Source: Candidula unifasciata (Eukaryota; Mollusca; Gastropoda; Stylommatophora; Geomitridae). From it: a stretch of 64,000 nt of DNA. Where the stretch lies: positions 469,501-533,500 of the forward strand of contig CAJHNH020002035.1 in assembly GCA_905116865.2 (NCBI GenBank), written 5' to 3'. A program made the position numbers and the translations under genes. Positions within the stretch are counted from its first letter, which is position 1. Each line of letters begins with the position of its first letter. Shown in pieces: positions 1 through 10,969 of the stretch. Below the pieces are notes generated by a model. It worked only from the letters and a program-made list of their open reading frames with translations. It did no database searches and was not told where the DNA came from.

Positions 1-97
1 GCCCCCAGTTGATTGACTCTTACAACATGCTTTTTGGGGAGGCAGTGGGTTTATTCTTGTTTTCCCTAAAATGGGGTCCTGGAACCCACAAGGAGAA
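1..97 (-). repeat. SINE-A 5' part, window-edge copy
   Basis: Read on the minus strand it begins TGTGGGTTCCAGGACCCC and continues to the AGTCAATCAACTGGG block shared by the other SINE-A copies. The rest lies outside the window. It sits in the KMT2C/D intron after the 174-389 exon. Confidence 0.7.
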
Positions 98-173
98 TTA
101 GCCTTATGGATATCTTATCTGTTCTTTTGCACTGCCCAAAGAGCCAAAAAAAAAAAAAAGGTTTATAACACAC

Positions 174-389
174 CTTCCTGTCTTCAAAGGTCCTCTTGAT
201 CTCCTCCATGTTGGCGGCGGTGGCCCTTTGCTTTTACCAAGTGTATCGACTTCATCTGCTTCTCGTAGTGTTTTCGGTTCTAACAGTTTGAAAACATCAA
301 ACCCTTCACTGGGTTCGAACCTCAGTATGTCACCCTGGCCCAGCAAGCTCCTCTCTCCACAGTTACAAAGGGCGCACAGATGTCCAGAA
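174..389 (-). CDS. KMT2C/D: KMT2C/KMT2D exon beginning the first extended PHD finger
   Basis: This exon gives the gene its identity. After the acceptor TTTCATTGTAG it reads SGHLCALCNCGERSLLGQGD followed by ILRFEPSEGF. Human KMT2C has CAFCYCGEKSSLGQGDLKQF and human KMT2D has CALCNCGEPSLHGQRELRRF at the start of the first extended PHD (ePHD) zinc finger. The Cys-x2-Cys pair and the CGE(R/K)S..GQG core are clear. A basic tail (WRRSRGPLKTG) precedes the donor GTGTGT at 173. The remaining zinc ligands, later PHD fingers, FYRN/FYRC and the catalytic SET domain lie beyond the left edge. Molluscs are expected to have a single KMT2C/D gene, so I do not choose between the two vertebrate names. Confidence 0.9.
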
Positions 390-1490
390 CTACAATGAAA
401 CAAGTTTACATACTTTTATGGATATCAAACCACTAATATTTAAAAGCCACATTTAAAATTATTAGTGCAGAAATGATGAAAGGATACAGGCGCAACGATT
501 TTCACAAATTATTAATAACATTGCAAACTGTTAGATCTATAATATTTATTTCTAATAAATCTTCCATCTATCATACTGGTGTACCTTTTTCTTTCGAGTT
601 AACAAAGAAGGTCAAGAGGGATCAATCCTAACTGCTATTTGTAGAAAATGTACTGATATACCAGCCTCCTAAATACTGTGCAGGTATGAACAGAACCAAC
701 GCTGTTAAACTAGGTTTCTCAGAAACACGTCACAGCCTATATGCCAGTTTCGAGTCTTTTACAGGAATGGAACAGTAACGGGTTCAGGGTGTCTCTGGGT
801 GATAGGGTTACAGGAAGTAAATAGTAACACTAGGGATAAGCTGGTAAATTCTAGTCAAACAAGAATGTGCTAGGGAGTTCTATACATGAAAACTATGAAG
901 TGTCAGGTTATTCTAGACATGGAAGCTAGAATGTTTTAGTAAATTCTAGACAGTGAAACTAGGATGTGTTGTGAATTCTTGATAGGGGAACAAGGATGTG
1001 TGAAAGAAACTCTTAACAAGGATACTGTTGCTAGGGTGAATAAATTACAGACCGCATCACACTTCAACTGCTGATTGGTCAACAACAAAAGATTTGATTA
1101 GCACCATATATCAATTACTCTCAAGGTGTGGAAAAAGAGTCCTTTACATTTTATTTTTATTTAAATGTAGTATGGCCGGCAAACTCTATGAAAGTACAAC
1201 TGCATAGCTTATAAAACCCTAGAAATTTTGAAATATAAGTTAGTCAAATATTATTAATCTAACTGTAGAGTAGATTTGAAAATTCTAAAAGTATTGCTGA
1301 AGCACACTTAAACATTTCTAGACAACATTTTTTATGTTAAAAATTGGACAATAGTAGTTTTTTAAAAATGTAAGTTAAAAAAAGATGCAGCAAAATGAAC
1401 AAGTTGTTAAATTTGTTAAATGCTAACTGACATACTGAAGAGGACAAAAGCCAGTTAAACTCAAGTCTAAAAAAACTGGTAAGGTCTTAC
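390..1490. other. AT-rich KMT2C/D intron, weak internal tandem similarity
   Basis: No exon or clear mobile element is seen. Between about 820 and 1030 the phrases CTAGGATGTG, AAATTCTAG and similar recur irregularly, suggesting a very old tandem repeat. Confidence 0.4.
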
Positions 1491-1587
1491 TTTTGTGATT
1501 CTGGTGTTGGGGAAACATCTGTAGGTGTGCCAGGCATGCTGCTGGAATGTGCCATGTATCCAGGTGATGCAGACACTCCACCTGGTG
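1491..1587 (-). CDS. KMT2C/D: KMT2C/KMT2D-like short linker exon
   Basis: This 97-nt exon lies between TTTGCAG (acceptor ending at 1588) and the donor GTAAGA starting at 1490. It reads as a Pro/Ser/Thr-rich linker including PGGVSASPGYMAHSSSMPGT and PTDVSPTPESQ. It completes the Ala codon left by the 6228-6535 exon and leaves AA, which with the first T of the next exon makes Asn. It is too short for an ORF search and was found by following the splice phases. There is no recognisable domain; the support is the two consensus splice sites and phase agreement on both sides. Confidence 0.72.
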
Positions 1588-2569
1588 CTGCAAACAGTGA
1601 CATACAGTCTTGAAACAAGGTGAGCTTATCTTATGTTAATGTTAATATTGCTTACACCTATTATCTTACAGATACCAAAAACTCAGTCACTAAATTAAAC
1701 TATTTATTTTATAATTTTGGCAGCACATTTACGGGCTTGAGTTTTAACTCTCTAAGTCCCAAGGAATGCAACATACTTTCACAGGTTCCTACCTAGAAGC
1801 CCAATGAACGCATAATGCGCCGCTTTTACATCACTTTTGACTACTCCCTTAGGCTTCTAATGCTAAAATCCCTGTGACTGTGAAGTTAAATACATTATAG
1901 AGACATAGTCTCATGATTTCATGGCCACATCAAGAGCAGCTTTACTGTTTATTAGCCACTAAAGGCGCAACAGCCATTATGGGAGCCAGTTATGGGAAGC
2001 AGAAGAGCAATCGGGATTTCACAAGTGCCTGTCAGTCCGGCTGTTATTCAAATCTTCACTGCCAAAGATTTTTTATTTTTTTTTTAAACACACTGACCTA
2101 GGTTTTCAAGTCAATCAAAGTGTGAAATGTACAACAGAAAACTTAATGTCAGAACTATACTGGCTACAATACTCACTGTGCCAGTTGGTCTATTTACGTC
2201 TAGGGCAAGTTTTACAACAGGATACTTTCACAAAATATGTATGAATACTTAGCAAGTCACAGACACCAAACCTGGCAAAAACCACTTATTTTAAGAGCTG
2301 ATCACAAATGGACGAACAAACTTTATTTTCAAAGGGTCTCAAATTGGGCACGCAGGAGGCCCATCTTACATTCAGCCCTTCTAATCACCCATCCTTTGCA
2401 AAGCAGTTGTATTTTACTAATAAAGCATGTTAGGGTCATATGATGATATGAATATTATGAATACTGCAAAAGAACACAAAAGCATGAGTTGTAAAATGCA
2501 CGAAAAAACCAGCGCGCACATACTTTCACCCACATACACACGCTCACTTACACACATACATGCATGAAC

Positions 2570-2860
2570 GAAAAGGAGAAGTCTGTTTACAGTCAGAATC
2601 TGTCAGTCCTCCTCAATGGACAGACAGACATGCATACATGTAACTGAAAACAAGGAAAAAGACACAGACCGGTTTTCATAAGTATATAATCAAACAACAA
2701 AGAACCTGAACAAGAAAAGGAGAAGTCTGTCAATAGTCAAAAAAAGATATGTCAGGCTGCTTCCACTAATGGACAGACAACTATGCAAACACAAATTTGA
2801 AAAACAGGGAAAACAGACACAGATAGCTATTTAAATATGCACAATCAAACAAAGAACCTT
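2570..2860 (+). repeat. Two tandem copies of a ~140-bp unit
   Basis: The phrase GAAAAGGAGAAGTCTGT opens both halves (near 2572 and 2714). Each half continues through a CAGGCTG/CAGTCCT segment, a GGACAGACA segment and CAAAGAACCT. It lies directly before a SINE-A copy. The part of this intron before it (1588-2569) shows no clear feature. Confidence 0.55.
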
Positions 2861-2863
2861 TCC

Positions 2864-3160
2864 CATCTGGTTTCCAGGGCCCCATTATGGGGACAAACAA
2901 GAGAAGACTAACAGCCTACCAAACACACACGTCATAAGAGCTGATTAATCAGGGGTTTTCTTTAAAGTCAGAGTGCATCTGCCTGAGAGGCAAGGACTCA
3001 AGCCTGCATACAGATAAGCCAGATCTGTAAAAGATATGCATGCAACATTCAAGTTCTGGAAGAAGACTAAAGTCCAGAAGTGAACGACCAACCAGAACTT
3101 TCCACTGGAGTTTACAGAAGGTGAACACAAAGAAGGGAACAAGAAAGAAAAAGAAACAAA
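2864..3160 (+). repeat. SINE-A copy, near full length
   Basis: It shows the complete order of family blocks: GGGGCCCCATTATGGGGACA head, CATGTCGTAAGAG-like block, AGTGCATCTGCCTGAGAGGCA, CAGATCTGTAAAA, AGTTCTGGAA, CCAGAACTTTCC, a GTGAACACAAAGAAG end and an A/G-rich tail. Confidence 0.8.
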
Positions 3161-3323
3161 AAATCTGAGGCAGATTAACAGATTAATGGAAGGACATGCT
3201 GGTACAGAGATAAGTAAATAAGTGGCTATATGCTATATGGCAGCCAGACAGACAGGCAGAAAAATCCATATTTACAAGACAAAGAAGCAGACAGGCAGAG
3301 TTTTACATATACATGATATAATA

Positions 3324-3509
3324 CAGTGGTTCTCAACCTGCTGGTTGCAAAATTTTTTTAATCGAACGACCCATTCACAGGGGTCGCCTAAGACCATAGG
3401 AAAACACATATTCATTGAAGTAATTCAGGAAAATAATTGTCTGGGAGTCGCCACAACATGAGGGAACTATATTAAAGGGTTGCGGCATTAGTAAGGTTGA
3501 GAGCCACTG
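3324..3509. mobile_element. SPIN-like hAT MITE
   Basis: This 186-bp element begins CAGTGGTTCTCAACCTG and ends in the inverted form GGTTGAGAGCCACTG. It is flanked by ATATAATA (3316-3323) and ATTTAATA (3510-3517), a hAT-type 8-bp target duplication with one mismatch. Internal phrases ATCGAACGACCCATTCACAG, GGGGTCGCCTAAGACCAT, GGAAAACACATAT and AAAGGGTTGCGGCATTAG are those of the non-autonomous SPIN (SPACE INVADERS) hAT elements described from mammals, reptiles and a few invertebrates. Recognition is from memory of the family, without a database search. Confidence 0.85.
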
Positions 3510-3559
3510 ATTTAATAGGAATTTTAAAGTGCACAGTGTAAAAATGCAAAAAGAAAGAC

Positions 3560-5060
3560 ACATGCATACACAACAACCAGTCAGTCAAACCATACACAGT
3601 AACCAGTCAGTTAGTCAGTCAGATAACACACAAGAACCAGGCAGTCTGTTAAACCATACACAACAACCAGTGAGTCAGCCATCTCAAACACAAGAACCAG
3701 TCTGTCAAACCATACACAACAATCAGTCCATACACAACAACCAATCAGTCAGTGAAACCATACACAACAATCAATCAGTCAGTCAAACCATACACAACCA
3801 GTCAGTTAGTCAAATCATGCACAACAACAAGTCAGTCAGTCAAACCATTCATGAAAACCAGACACTCAGTCTAGCCATTTATGACAACTAGACAATCAGA
3901 TCATAGATGACAACCAGACAGTCAGTCTAACCATTTATGACACCCATACAGTCTGTCAAACTATACACATCCACCAGACAGTCGGTCAAACCATCCACAA
4001 CAACCACACAGTCAGTCAAACCATACATGACAAGCAGATGGCCAGTCAAACCTTACATGACAACCAATCAGTCCATACATGACAACTAGACAGCCAGTCA
4101 GACCATTCATTACAACCAGTCAGACTACATGACAACCAGACAGTCAGAAGCATTCAGTCAAACCACACACGACAACCAGACAGTTGGAGGCAGTCAGACT
4201 ATATATGACAACCAGACAGTTGGAGGCAGTCAGACTATATATGACAACCAGACAGTTGGAGGCAGTCAGACTATATATGACAACCAGACAGTTGGAGGCA
4301 GTCAGACTATATATGACAACCAGACAGTTGGAGGCAGTCAGACAATATATGACAACCAGACAGTCAGAGCAGTCAATCAGACCATACATGGCAACGCACG
4401 ACAACCAGACAGAAGACAGAGAGACCATACATGACATTCAGACAGTCAGACCATACATGGCAACGCACGACAACCAGACAGAAGACAGAGAGACCATACA
4501 CGACAACCAGACAGTCAGACCATACATGACAACGCACGACAACCAGACAGAAGACAGAGAGACCAAACATGACATTCAGACAGTCAGACCATACATGGCA
4601 ACGCACGACAATCAGACAGAGAGACCATACATGACATTCAGACAGTCAGACCATACATGGCAATGCACGACAACCAGACAGAAGACAGAGAGACCATACA
4701 TGACATTCAGACAGTCAGACCATACATGGCAACGCACGACAACCAGACAGAAGACAGAGAGACCATACATAACATTCAGACAGTCAGACCATACATGGCA
4801 ACCAGACCATACATAAGAACCAAACTGGCAGTCAAAGGTGGACACACAAACATGGCAACCAGACAAAGAGGTTAAGCTACAAATACATGACAAACAAAAC
4901 ACAGGTAGAGAGATACAAACATGGCAATCAAACAGGCAGACAGAGGCAGACAAATACATACACATATATGAATATGGCAACCAGACAGACAGTCAGAGAT
5001 GACACATACTCATACATGGCAATAAATCAGACAGGTCAGAATTTTGATCCAATATGGCAG
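3560..5060 (+). repeat. Degenerate minisatellite complex (CAGTCAGACCATACATGACAACCAGA-like)
   Basis: About 1.5 kb is built from variants of one short theme. Subarrays include roughly 22-bp units at 3580-3890, an almost perfect 36-bp unit repeated about five times at 4181-4370, and a higher-order unit of 69 bp at 4385-4800. Open frames across it (up to 210 codons) are consequences of repeat length and are not considered coding. Confidence 0.9.
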
Positions 5061-5079
5061 AAAGAATGACAGACATTTA

Positions 5080-5590
5080 GTTTTGGCAAGTTATTTGTTA
5101 CAGATATTGTTGGCTGTTGAATTTGCCCTATATGTGGACTGAAAGTATATACTTCTGTCGCCCAGCTCCTGAGCTGAGTGCATGGCAGGACACTGTGAGC
5201 TTCCAAATTCATTAAGAATGCTTTTCAGCTGTGCCCAATGTTGTCAGTGTTGTGAAATGTGATTCAGAAAATGGTGAGTAGCCTGCTGCCACAAAGCTGG
5301 TGGTGGTTTATGGAATACTGCATGTGCAAATGCTGATCTGCTGTAATTGCTGCTTCCATCTACAAAATTCTAGTGATGGGCTGTTTGTGGCTGTATTGTT
5401 ATGGCCGTCTTATGCATTTAATAAGTTTGTGTGCTATTGGTTTGCTGAGACTGAAGTCTATTTCAACATTTTTCCACAAGGGTTGATGATGGACACTGTG
5501 TCTCATTTTTTTGTTTTGTTATTTGTGCTGGTACAGGAAAGGAGCATCTGTGGGGTGACCTTTTTGCTGTGAAGCTGGAACCCTGATTAA
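5080..5590 (+). repeat. Dispersed repeat H, long copy
   Basis: This roughly 500-bp sequence shares ordered blocks with 28630-28960, 29585-29940 and 45225-45395: TTCTGTCGCCCAGCTCCTGAG, GAATGCTTTTCAGCTGTGCCC, GTGATGGGCTGTTTGTGGCT and ACAGGAAAGGAGCATCTG. No coding capacity or termini were identified. Confidence 0.7.
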
Positions 5591-5599
5591 TTAATTAAT

Positions 5600-5945
5600 C
5601 AGACAGACAGTAAAGGTCAGAAACACACTCACATATACACACACAGCAACCACAGGTAGGCGGACAGACACACACACACACACACACACAAATTTACTGT
5701 CAAAAGCTGACACTCTGAATTACAACTAAATTTCTGTGTGGGTTCCGGTGCCCTATTATAGGGAAAACAAGAACAGACCCACTGCCTACCCAAAAGCATG
5801 TCGTAAGAGTCGACTAATTGGGAGCTTCCTACGAAGTCAAAGTGCATCTGCCTTAGAGGCAAGGAACCAACAGTATGCACACAAATTAGTTAGATCTTTT
5901 AAATGGATGTTTACAGTCGGTGAACGTGAAGAAGAAAAAGATTAC
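5600..5945 (+). repeat. (CA)n tract followed by SINE-A copy
   Basis: An AC microsatellite lies at 5670-5690. SINE-A follows from about 5735 to 5945: CTGTGTGGGTTCCGGTGCCC head, GCATGTCGTAAGAGTCGACT, CATCTGCCTTAGAGGCAAGG, an internal deletion before the end block, and GTGAACGTGAAGAAGAAAA. From 5945 to the exon at 6228 there are degenerate CAGACAG-type repeats. Confidence 0.75.
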
Positions 5946-6227
5946 AACTTAACAGCCAGTCTCAGGTAATGACACATACACATATCTGACAGACAAAAAG
6001 GCAGGCAAGATGCTTACATGGCAATCAATTAGGCAACGAGAGGCACACACATACACATGATAACCAAACAGACAAGATATAGACACAGTTATAAATGGTA
6101 ACAAAACAGGCATAAAGAGGTTAACACACACACACAAGGCAACTAAAAGACGGTCAGAGGTAGACAAACACTGACCAAATAAAAAATAATAGTACAGACC
6201 CACACAGACATTTCTAGTCACACTTAC

Positions 6228-6535
6228 CAACAGTCCCGCCATCAGAGGCACCAGATGTTGATGTTACAGAAGACTGCCTTGAGAAATCCGCCATTCCACG
6301 TGGCAGAAGGATGTCAGGCTTGGTGGCAGAGGCCGCCTGAGCAAAGTCTGCAGGTGACAGTAAAGGATTGGAGAAATCTCCCTCAGATGATGGAGACGAA
6401 GCCACACATGCCAGGCCTACATGAAGGTACGGTGGCCTTCCCCGTCTGCCACCTCGACAACCCCTTACAACAGGGCGACCAACTTTTTTATGTCCTCTGC
6501 TGCTTAAGTGACGACTTGTATTCTTGTCTAAGTCA
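6228..6535 (-). CDS. KMT2C/D: KMT2C/KMT2D-like exon, second AT-hook-like stretch
   Basis: This is a 308-nt exon between an acceptor (AG at 6537-6536) and a donor GTAAGT beginning at 6227. In the phase imposed by the previous exon it is fully open. It starts with a basic segment containing VGRPVVRG and GGRRGRPP, which resembles a second AT-hook, and continues into a Ser/Ala/Pro-rich linker (SPSSEGDFSNPL, DFSRQSSVTSTSGASDGG). Neither incoming nor outgoing phase breaks the frame: it supplies the last base of a split Ser codon and ends with the first base of an Ala codon. The linker itself is not conserved with anything I recognise. The flanking introns are full of SINE and satellite DNA. Confidence 0.78.
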
Positions 6536-6784
6536 CTTTAAAAAAATGTTTAAAAAGTAACAGGTGAGAACATTACCGTAGTAACACACTGAAACAATAG
6601 ACTGTGCATTTCAGACAAAAGGGTTAATTTTTACGCTTCCTTGTATGTTGATCTAATTTAGGAGTATGCATTTGATGAGAAACAGAAAATTTGCCAGACG
6701 TTTCTTAATTGATAAAAGCAAACACATTGCTTCAAATGATAAAAATTCTGGATGAAGACAAAATTGAGCTACCAACTCTTCTTC

Positions 6785-6965
6785 GTGTTTACTACCTCTA
6801 AACTCCAGAAGAAAGTACTGGTTGTACATTCACTCGTAGACTTTAGTTTTGTTCAAGAACTTGAGTTTTGCTTGCCAATCCATTGTACAGATCTGGCTTA
6901 TTTGTTTTAAAATTCCTGGGTCCTCGGCTCTCAGGCAGACACAAACTTCAACCCCAAAAAAAAAC
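6785..6965 (-). repeat. SINE-A copy, partial
   Basis: Minus-strand order of the family's 3' half (CCAGAAGAAAGTACTGGTTGT, CAAGAACTTGAG, ACAGATCTGGCTTA, GGCTCTCAGGCAGA) is present. The 5' head is missing or diverged. Confidence 0.7.
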
Positions 6966-7194
6966 CTAGCCTTTTATGACATGCTTGTTACGAAAGCACT
7001 GGACCTATTCTGTTTACCTCACAAGTATAGTGCTACCAAAAAAATTAATATGAGAAATCTTGGAAGAAATATAATGACACTAATTAATGCTGGTAGAGCT
7101 TAACAAAAAACAAACAATGAGAATACAAGTATGAGATTATTTGTGCTAACAACGAACAACAAGGAGAAATCTTGGTTGATATCACATTAGTTAG

Positions 7195-7700
7195 TCAGTA
7201 GCCTGTCCTTTGCAGAACCTTGCTCCCATAACAACCTTCTGGAAAACTTCTCGATCACAAGCAAGATGTCCCGCGTCCGATACACCCATCTGGAGATCAT
7301 CTACCACATCCTGCACCCATCTTCTCTTTGACCTTCCTCTTCCTCTCTTCCCAGGCCTATACACCTCCATTACTGTTCTCTCTAGACTTCCATGACGTTT
7401 CAAGTGACCAAATTATTTCAATTGTCTGTGTTTTATCGTCTTTAATAGCTAACCTTCTTCAATATTCAGTTCCTGAAGTATGGATGCATTTGTTCTTTTC
7501 TTTACCCATGATATTCTTAGAACCTGCCTATAACATTTTTTTTTCAAAGGCATTTATGCGCTGTTCAGCTTGTTTAGTAATTGTCCAGGTCTCACAGGTG
7601 TATGTTGCAATTGGCAAGATGCATGCTCTTAGAAATTTAATTTTTGTAGTTCTGCATGTCCCACTCCATAATTTATTCAGTTGTTTTAGTCTTTAAAGAG
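7195..7700 (-). mobile_element. Non-LTR retrotransposon C-terminus (LINE-R), degraded
   Basis: The conceptual minus-strand reading, with one frameshift at an A-run near 7545, gives FLRACILPIATYTCETWTI, then CYRQVLRISW and GKRGRGRSKRRWVQDVVDDL. This is the end of a reverse-transcriptase ORF as in the better copies at 47070-47537 and 49198-49707. It lies in a KMT2C/D intron. Confidence 0.75.
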
Positions 7701-7834
7701 CAATTGATAGTCGTTGTTAAATGTCTTTCATTGCATCACCACTAATATCATATACTAACGACAAATAATAAGGAGAATCTAGTTTAAACAATATGTGCTA
7801 GCAGCCTACAAGGTTTGATAAAAAATTCTTCTTC

Positions 7835-7995
7835 TTTGTTTTCCCTTTAAGATGCACTTGACATGTTGTGTTGTAGTTTACAGCTAGGCTGTGAAATCTG
7901 CACTTTTTGCCCAACATATCCAGTATCAAAAAAAAAATCTTAATTAGTCACCTTGTCTGACATGTGAGTCTACCCCCCCCCCCCCCCCCCCCCAA
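7835..7995 (-). repeat. SINE-G copy plus poly(C) tract
   Basis: Shared minus-strand blocks (GTGTTGTAGTTTACAGCTAGGCTG, TTAATTAGTC) link it to copies near 11612, 16075, 39345 and 60655. A run of 20 C follows at 7974-7993. Confidence 0.6.
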
Positions 7996-8283
7996 ACTGA
8001 GCCACAAAATCCAAATTAAGATGACAAATAAATGACATTTATATTTCTTAGTTTTGAACATTTTTTTTTAAACAACAAATGACATTTTGTAATTCTTAAT
8101 TCAGACCAGGGTTTTTCACACAAATTTCTTAACTGTAAATGCTCAATAAAGATTTAAGTTCCTGATAAAATATTAATACGGACCATTCTGGAGAATTCTG
8201 AGAAATAATTTTGACCCAAAATAAAAAAGAAATGAACAAACAGGACAAACAAGCTGATTCTGCACTGATCAGATAGTCACACT

Positions 8284-8830
8284 GTGCGTAATAAAAGAGC
8301 AAATGCTGAAATGACTCGCCACTGTCTTGCATTTGTGAATTATGAGAAAATCTTTGATGGAAAAATTTTTCCAACAAAATTCAATAACACAATAAAGGCA
8401 GTATATAAAGACATGATAGATGGTAGTCAAACTTTTGTGACACCAAAATATAAATATACACACACACAAAAGCAGCTGATAAATTCACTTTTTGTATAAA
8501 TTTTTTTGCTATCACTGTCAGGCCACGAACAGTTCTAGACAAACATGCACAGTCACCAATGAAGAACTAAGAACAATAGCAGGCACAGTCCCCATAACTG
8601 ATGTCACAGAACAAAGAATCAAGTAGTTTGGTTCATCTGGCCAGAATGTAACAAAATCAGCCAGCAGCTAGAGTACTACATGACAACAGCAGGGAACAAG
8701 GCAAGAGAGGGAGTAAAAGCAACACTACAGAAACACAATATGACATTAAAAGAAGCTATGCGACTAGCAAAAGACAGGAAACTACATTAAACTCCTCTCT
8801 GTGATGCAAACAGTAGGACAACAAAAGAAA
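8284..8830 (+). mobile_element. Degraded LINE fragment with reverse-transcriptase motif
   Basis: A frame starting near 8284 contains CLAFVNYEKIFD, the degraded form of the RT signature LAFVDYEKAFD, then NTIKAVYKDMIDGSQ. Farther on, TNEELRTIAGTVPITDVTEQ recalls the late RT/thumb region. The segment is internally deleted and has stops. Confidence 0.6.
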
Positions 8831-8959
8831 TAGACACGAAATAATGAGCTCCCATGGAGGGTAGAAAACATATGTGTTTTAAATAAGACAGGAGCTGTTC
8901 TTTCATTAGCTTGAAATACATTTTATCTGCAATGTTGTCTCTTTATTATCTTCTTCTTC

Positions 8960-9690
8960 CGTTCGCCCCCATGGCGTAATGGCAAAGCATCCTGATTGCT
9001 GTGGTGCACCTCCTGGCAGGTTGCTCCAACTTCAGCACTTTGTTTTGCAAGGGTTGACTGTGATCATACTCAAGGAGAGTAGGCTCATTCCTTCGCCTTT
9101 CCCTCATTTGTTGCCCCATCCAGCTTCCTGCTGGGGGTTGAGACCCCAACCTTCAACTGGATTGCTGGGAAGATAAGGGTCCACCACGTGAAGGTGAGGT
9201 AAGCTTGAGCAGGAGAGGCTAATAGACATTAGGAGTCTTGTATTGCGCATCACTGCTCCATTAGGACCCTCTATTATGAAAATTATTGTCTTTTTTAATT
9301 CCCTCAACAGCCCGCAAGGTTTGACTTCCATCAGTGTTTCTCTTGGCCAAAAGTTTTGCTTTGATATGTTGTACCTGGGACAGCCTTAAGACAGGAGTGG
9401 AACAGGCATGCGTTTTGTCATTAAGTTTATTTTTCACAGTGTGTGTACTACAGCAGCTTGGTGCTGCCTGCTAGATCAAAGGTCTTCAATGTGATTCTGC
9501 ACTGGGGCGGAATTTTATAACTGATCTCAGCTCTCAATTTGACCCGACCTAGAATGGTGCCAGGAAATGTCATAAGAAGTCAAAATGGTCAGGATGATGC
9601 TGGTCATATGATCTATCAGGTGCTGATTAACCTTAAAACTATGGATTAGAAAAGGATGATTGCATGGGATGGCTGAGAATCAATGCTCCA
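8960..9690 (+). repeat. SINE remnants in the KMT2C/D intron
   Basis: A tRNA-like head (CCATGGCGTAATGGCAAAGCATC) starts at 8967 and a SINE-like body follows to about 9180. A second, diverged SINE-B-like body lies at 9500-9690 (TTTGACCCGACCTAGAATGG, GGTCAGGATGATGCTGGTCA). Nothing is recognised between 9690 and 9995. Confidence 0.4.
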
Positions 9691-9995
9691 CTGGAAGATC
9701 AACAATCTCTGGTCATGCACTTGATAGACTGTGGACCATAAACTGGGGTGTCAGAAGGGTTTTCCCCAGAGCTTTATTGTCAGGTCTACTTGATGTGGGC
9801 ACATGATTCCCAGCTCCTCTAGAAGAGTTTTGCAAACCATATTTCTGCAGTCTCTTCAGCAGGAAGACACTGGCAGAGGGCTGTTTGCCTAATACCCAAT
9901 TTATATGAGTGCTTGTTGAGTCTCGCTGGCAGATAGAGGGGAATTAAAGAAACTAAGCTAAACTTTACTGTTACGAAAATTGAGTATAAACTTAC

Positions 9996-10644
9996 CTAGA
10001 CCTATTAGTGCGAAGAAGCAATCCTTCTTTACGAGGCCGTCCTCTGCCTCTCTTCAGTTCACGAGTAACTCCCTGTAAGGTGCTCACAAATCCAGAGGTT
10101 TCAGGCAACAAGTACTGTGTCCCCTGAGCTGCTTCTTGCTCAATACCTGTTTCTACATCAGAAGACAACCTGGCATCTATTCTAAATCCACATTGCTTGA
10201 TTTCATGGCCAGGTGTTGGTGTCTGCCCGCGTGAAGTTGACCCAGTAGATTTCTTACGTCCACAGTCAGTAGTGTGGTGCCCAGAAGATAAAACCTCAAC
10301 TGCAAGGACACTGTTTTTATCCGGTCTGTGTTCTGAATGATACAAATCAAACACCTCTAAATTCTGAGATGTACCGTCTTGTTTAGAAGCTGTTTTACAA
10401 GAGTCCACTGATAAATGCTCACAGCCATTTTTATGTGACTGACAATAAGCAGTTGCTACGATGAAAGAAGTCCTTGAAGTGTCTAAATGTACACTGTCAA
10501 GTGGGGAGTCTCTCAGATCTAACACTTGAGAGGATGTAGTGGACACATGTCCTGATTCTGACGACCGTGATGTTTGGATTTCTGGTAGAGAATTTTGGGA
10601 TATACAAAAGATGTTGTTCTCTGCTATAGTTTCCTCTTGTTCTG
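9996..10644 (-). CDS. KMT2C/D: KMT2C/KMT2D (MLL3/4-like) internal exon with AT-hook
   Basis: This is the most upstream exon recognised of a minus-strand histone H3K4 methyltransferase gene. The full-length protein is a very large nuclear enzyme that monomethylates H3K4 at enhancers within the COMPASS-like (ASCOM) complex. The exon is a 649-nt open stretch preceded by a pyrimidine-rich acceptor (AG at 10646-10645) and followed by the donor GTAAG from 9995. It encodes about 216 residues, mostly low-complexity and Ser/Thr-rich, and ends with the basic AT-hook KRGRGRPRKEG. Human KMT2C has a very similar AT-hook, RPRGRPRKDG, ahead of its first PHD fingers. It enters in phase 1, so an earlier exon must exist upstream, and leaves two bases (AG) that pair with the T opening the next exon. 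On its own it could be any AT-hook protein; the identification rests on the chain to the exon at 389-174. Confidence 0.82.
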
Positions 10645-10969
10645 CTAGAATTTTCACAAAGAAAAACAAAACAAATTGTATTAATTTTGTTGTCATCAAA
10701 TGTGTGTGAATGCTACGCTACTGGCTTTGCTAACACTGCATGCTGTGTCAATTTTTTTTCTACACAGAACAGTTATGGATATTCTGTTTGATTTTCCTTG
10801 ACACAGGAATGGAGAAATTATGGGGTGACCTGCATGCATTTATCCTACAGATTACATATCACTAGTATTTTCACATTTATGAGATTTTTAGTTAGGTTAA
10901 ACAGACATGAAAGTCTGCATAATAAAGCTTAAAACAAAACAGGCCAGATATTACAGAGAATGATCCTGG

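Noticed and set aside
4181..4370. Possible CRISPR-like array (regular 36-bp spacing)
   Set aside because: There are no unique spacers; the whole 36-bp unit repeats. The context is a eukaryotic intron.
3529..4980. Repeat-rich frames up to 210 codons
   Set aside because: Product of the 36- and 69-bp tandem repeats; both strands are open and the frames overlap.
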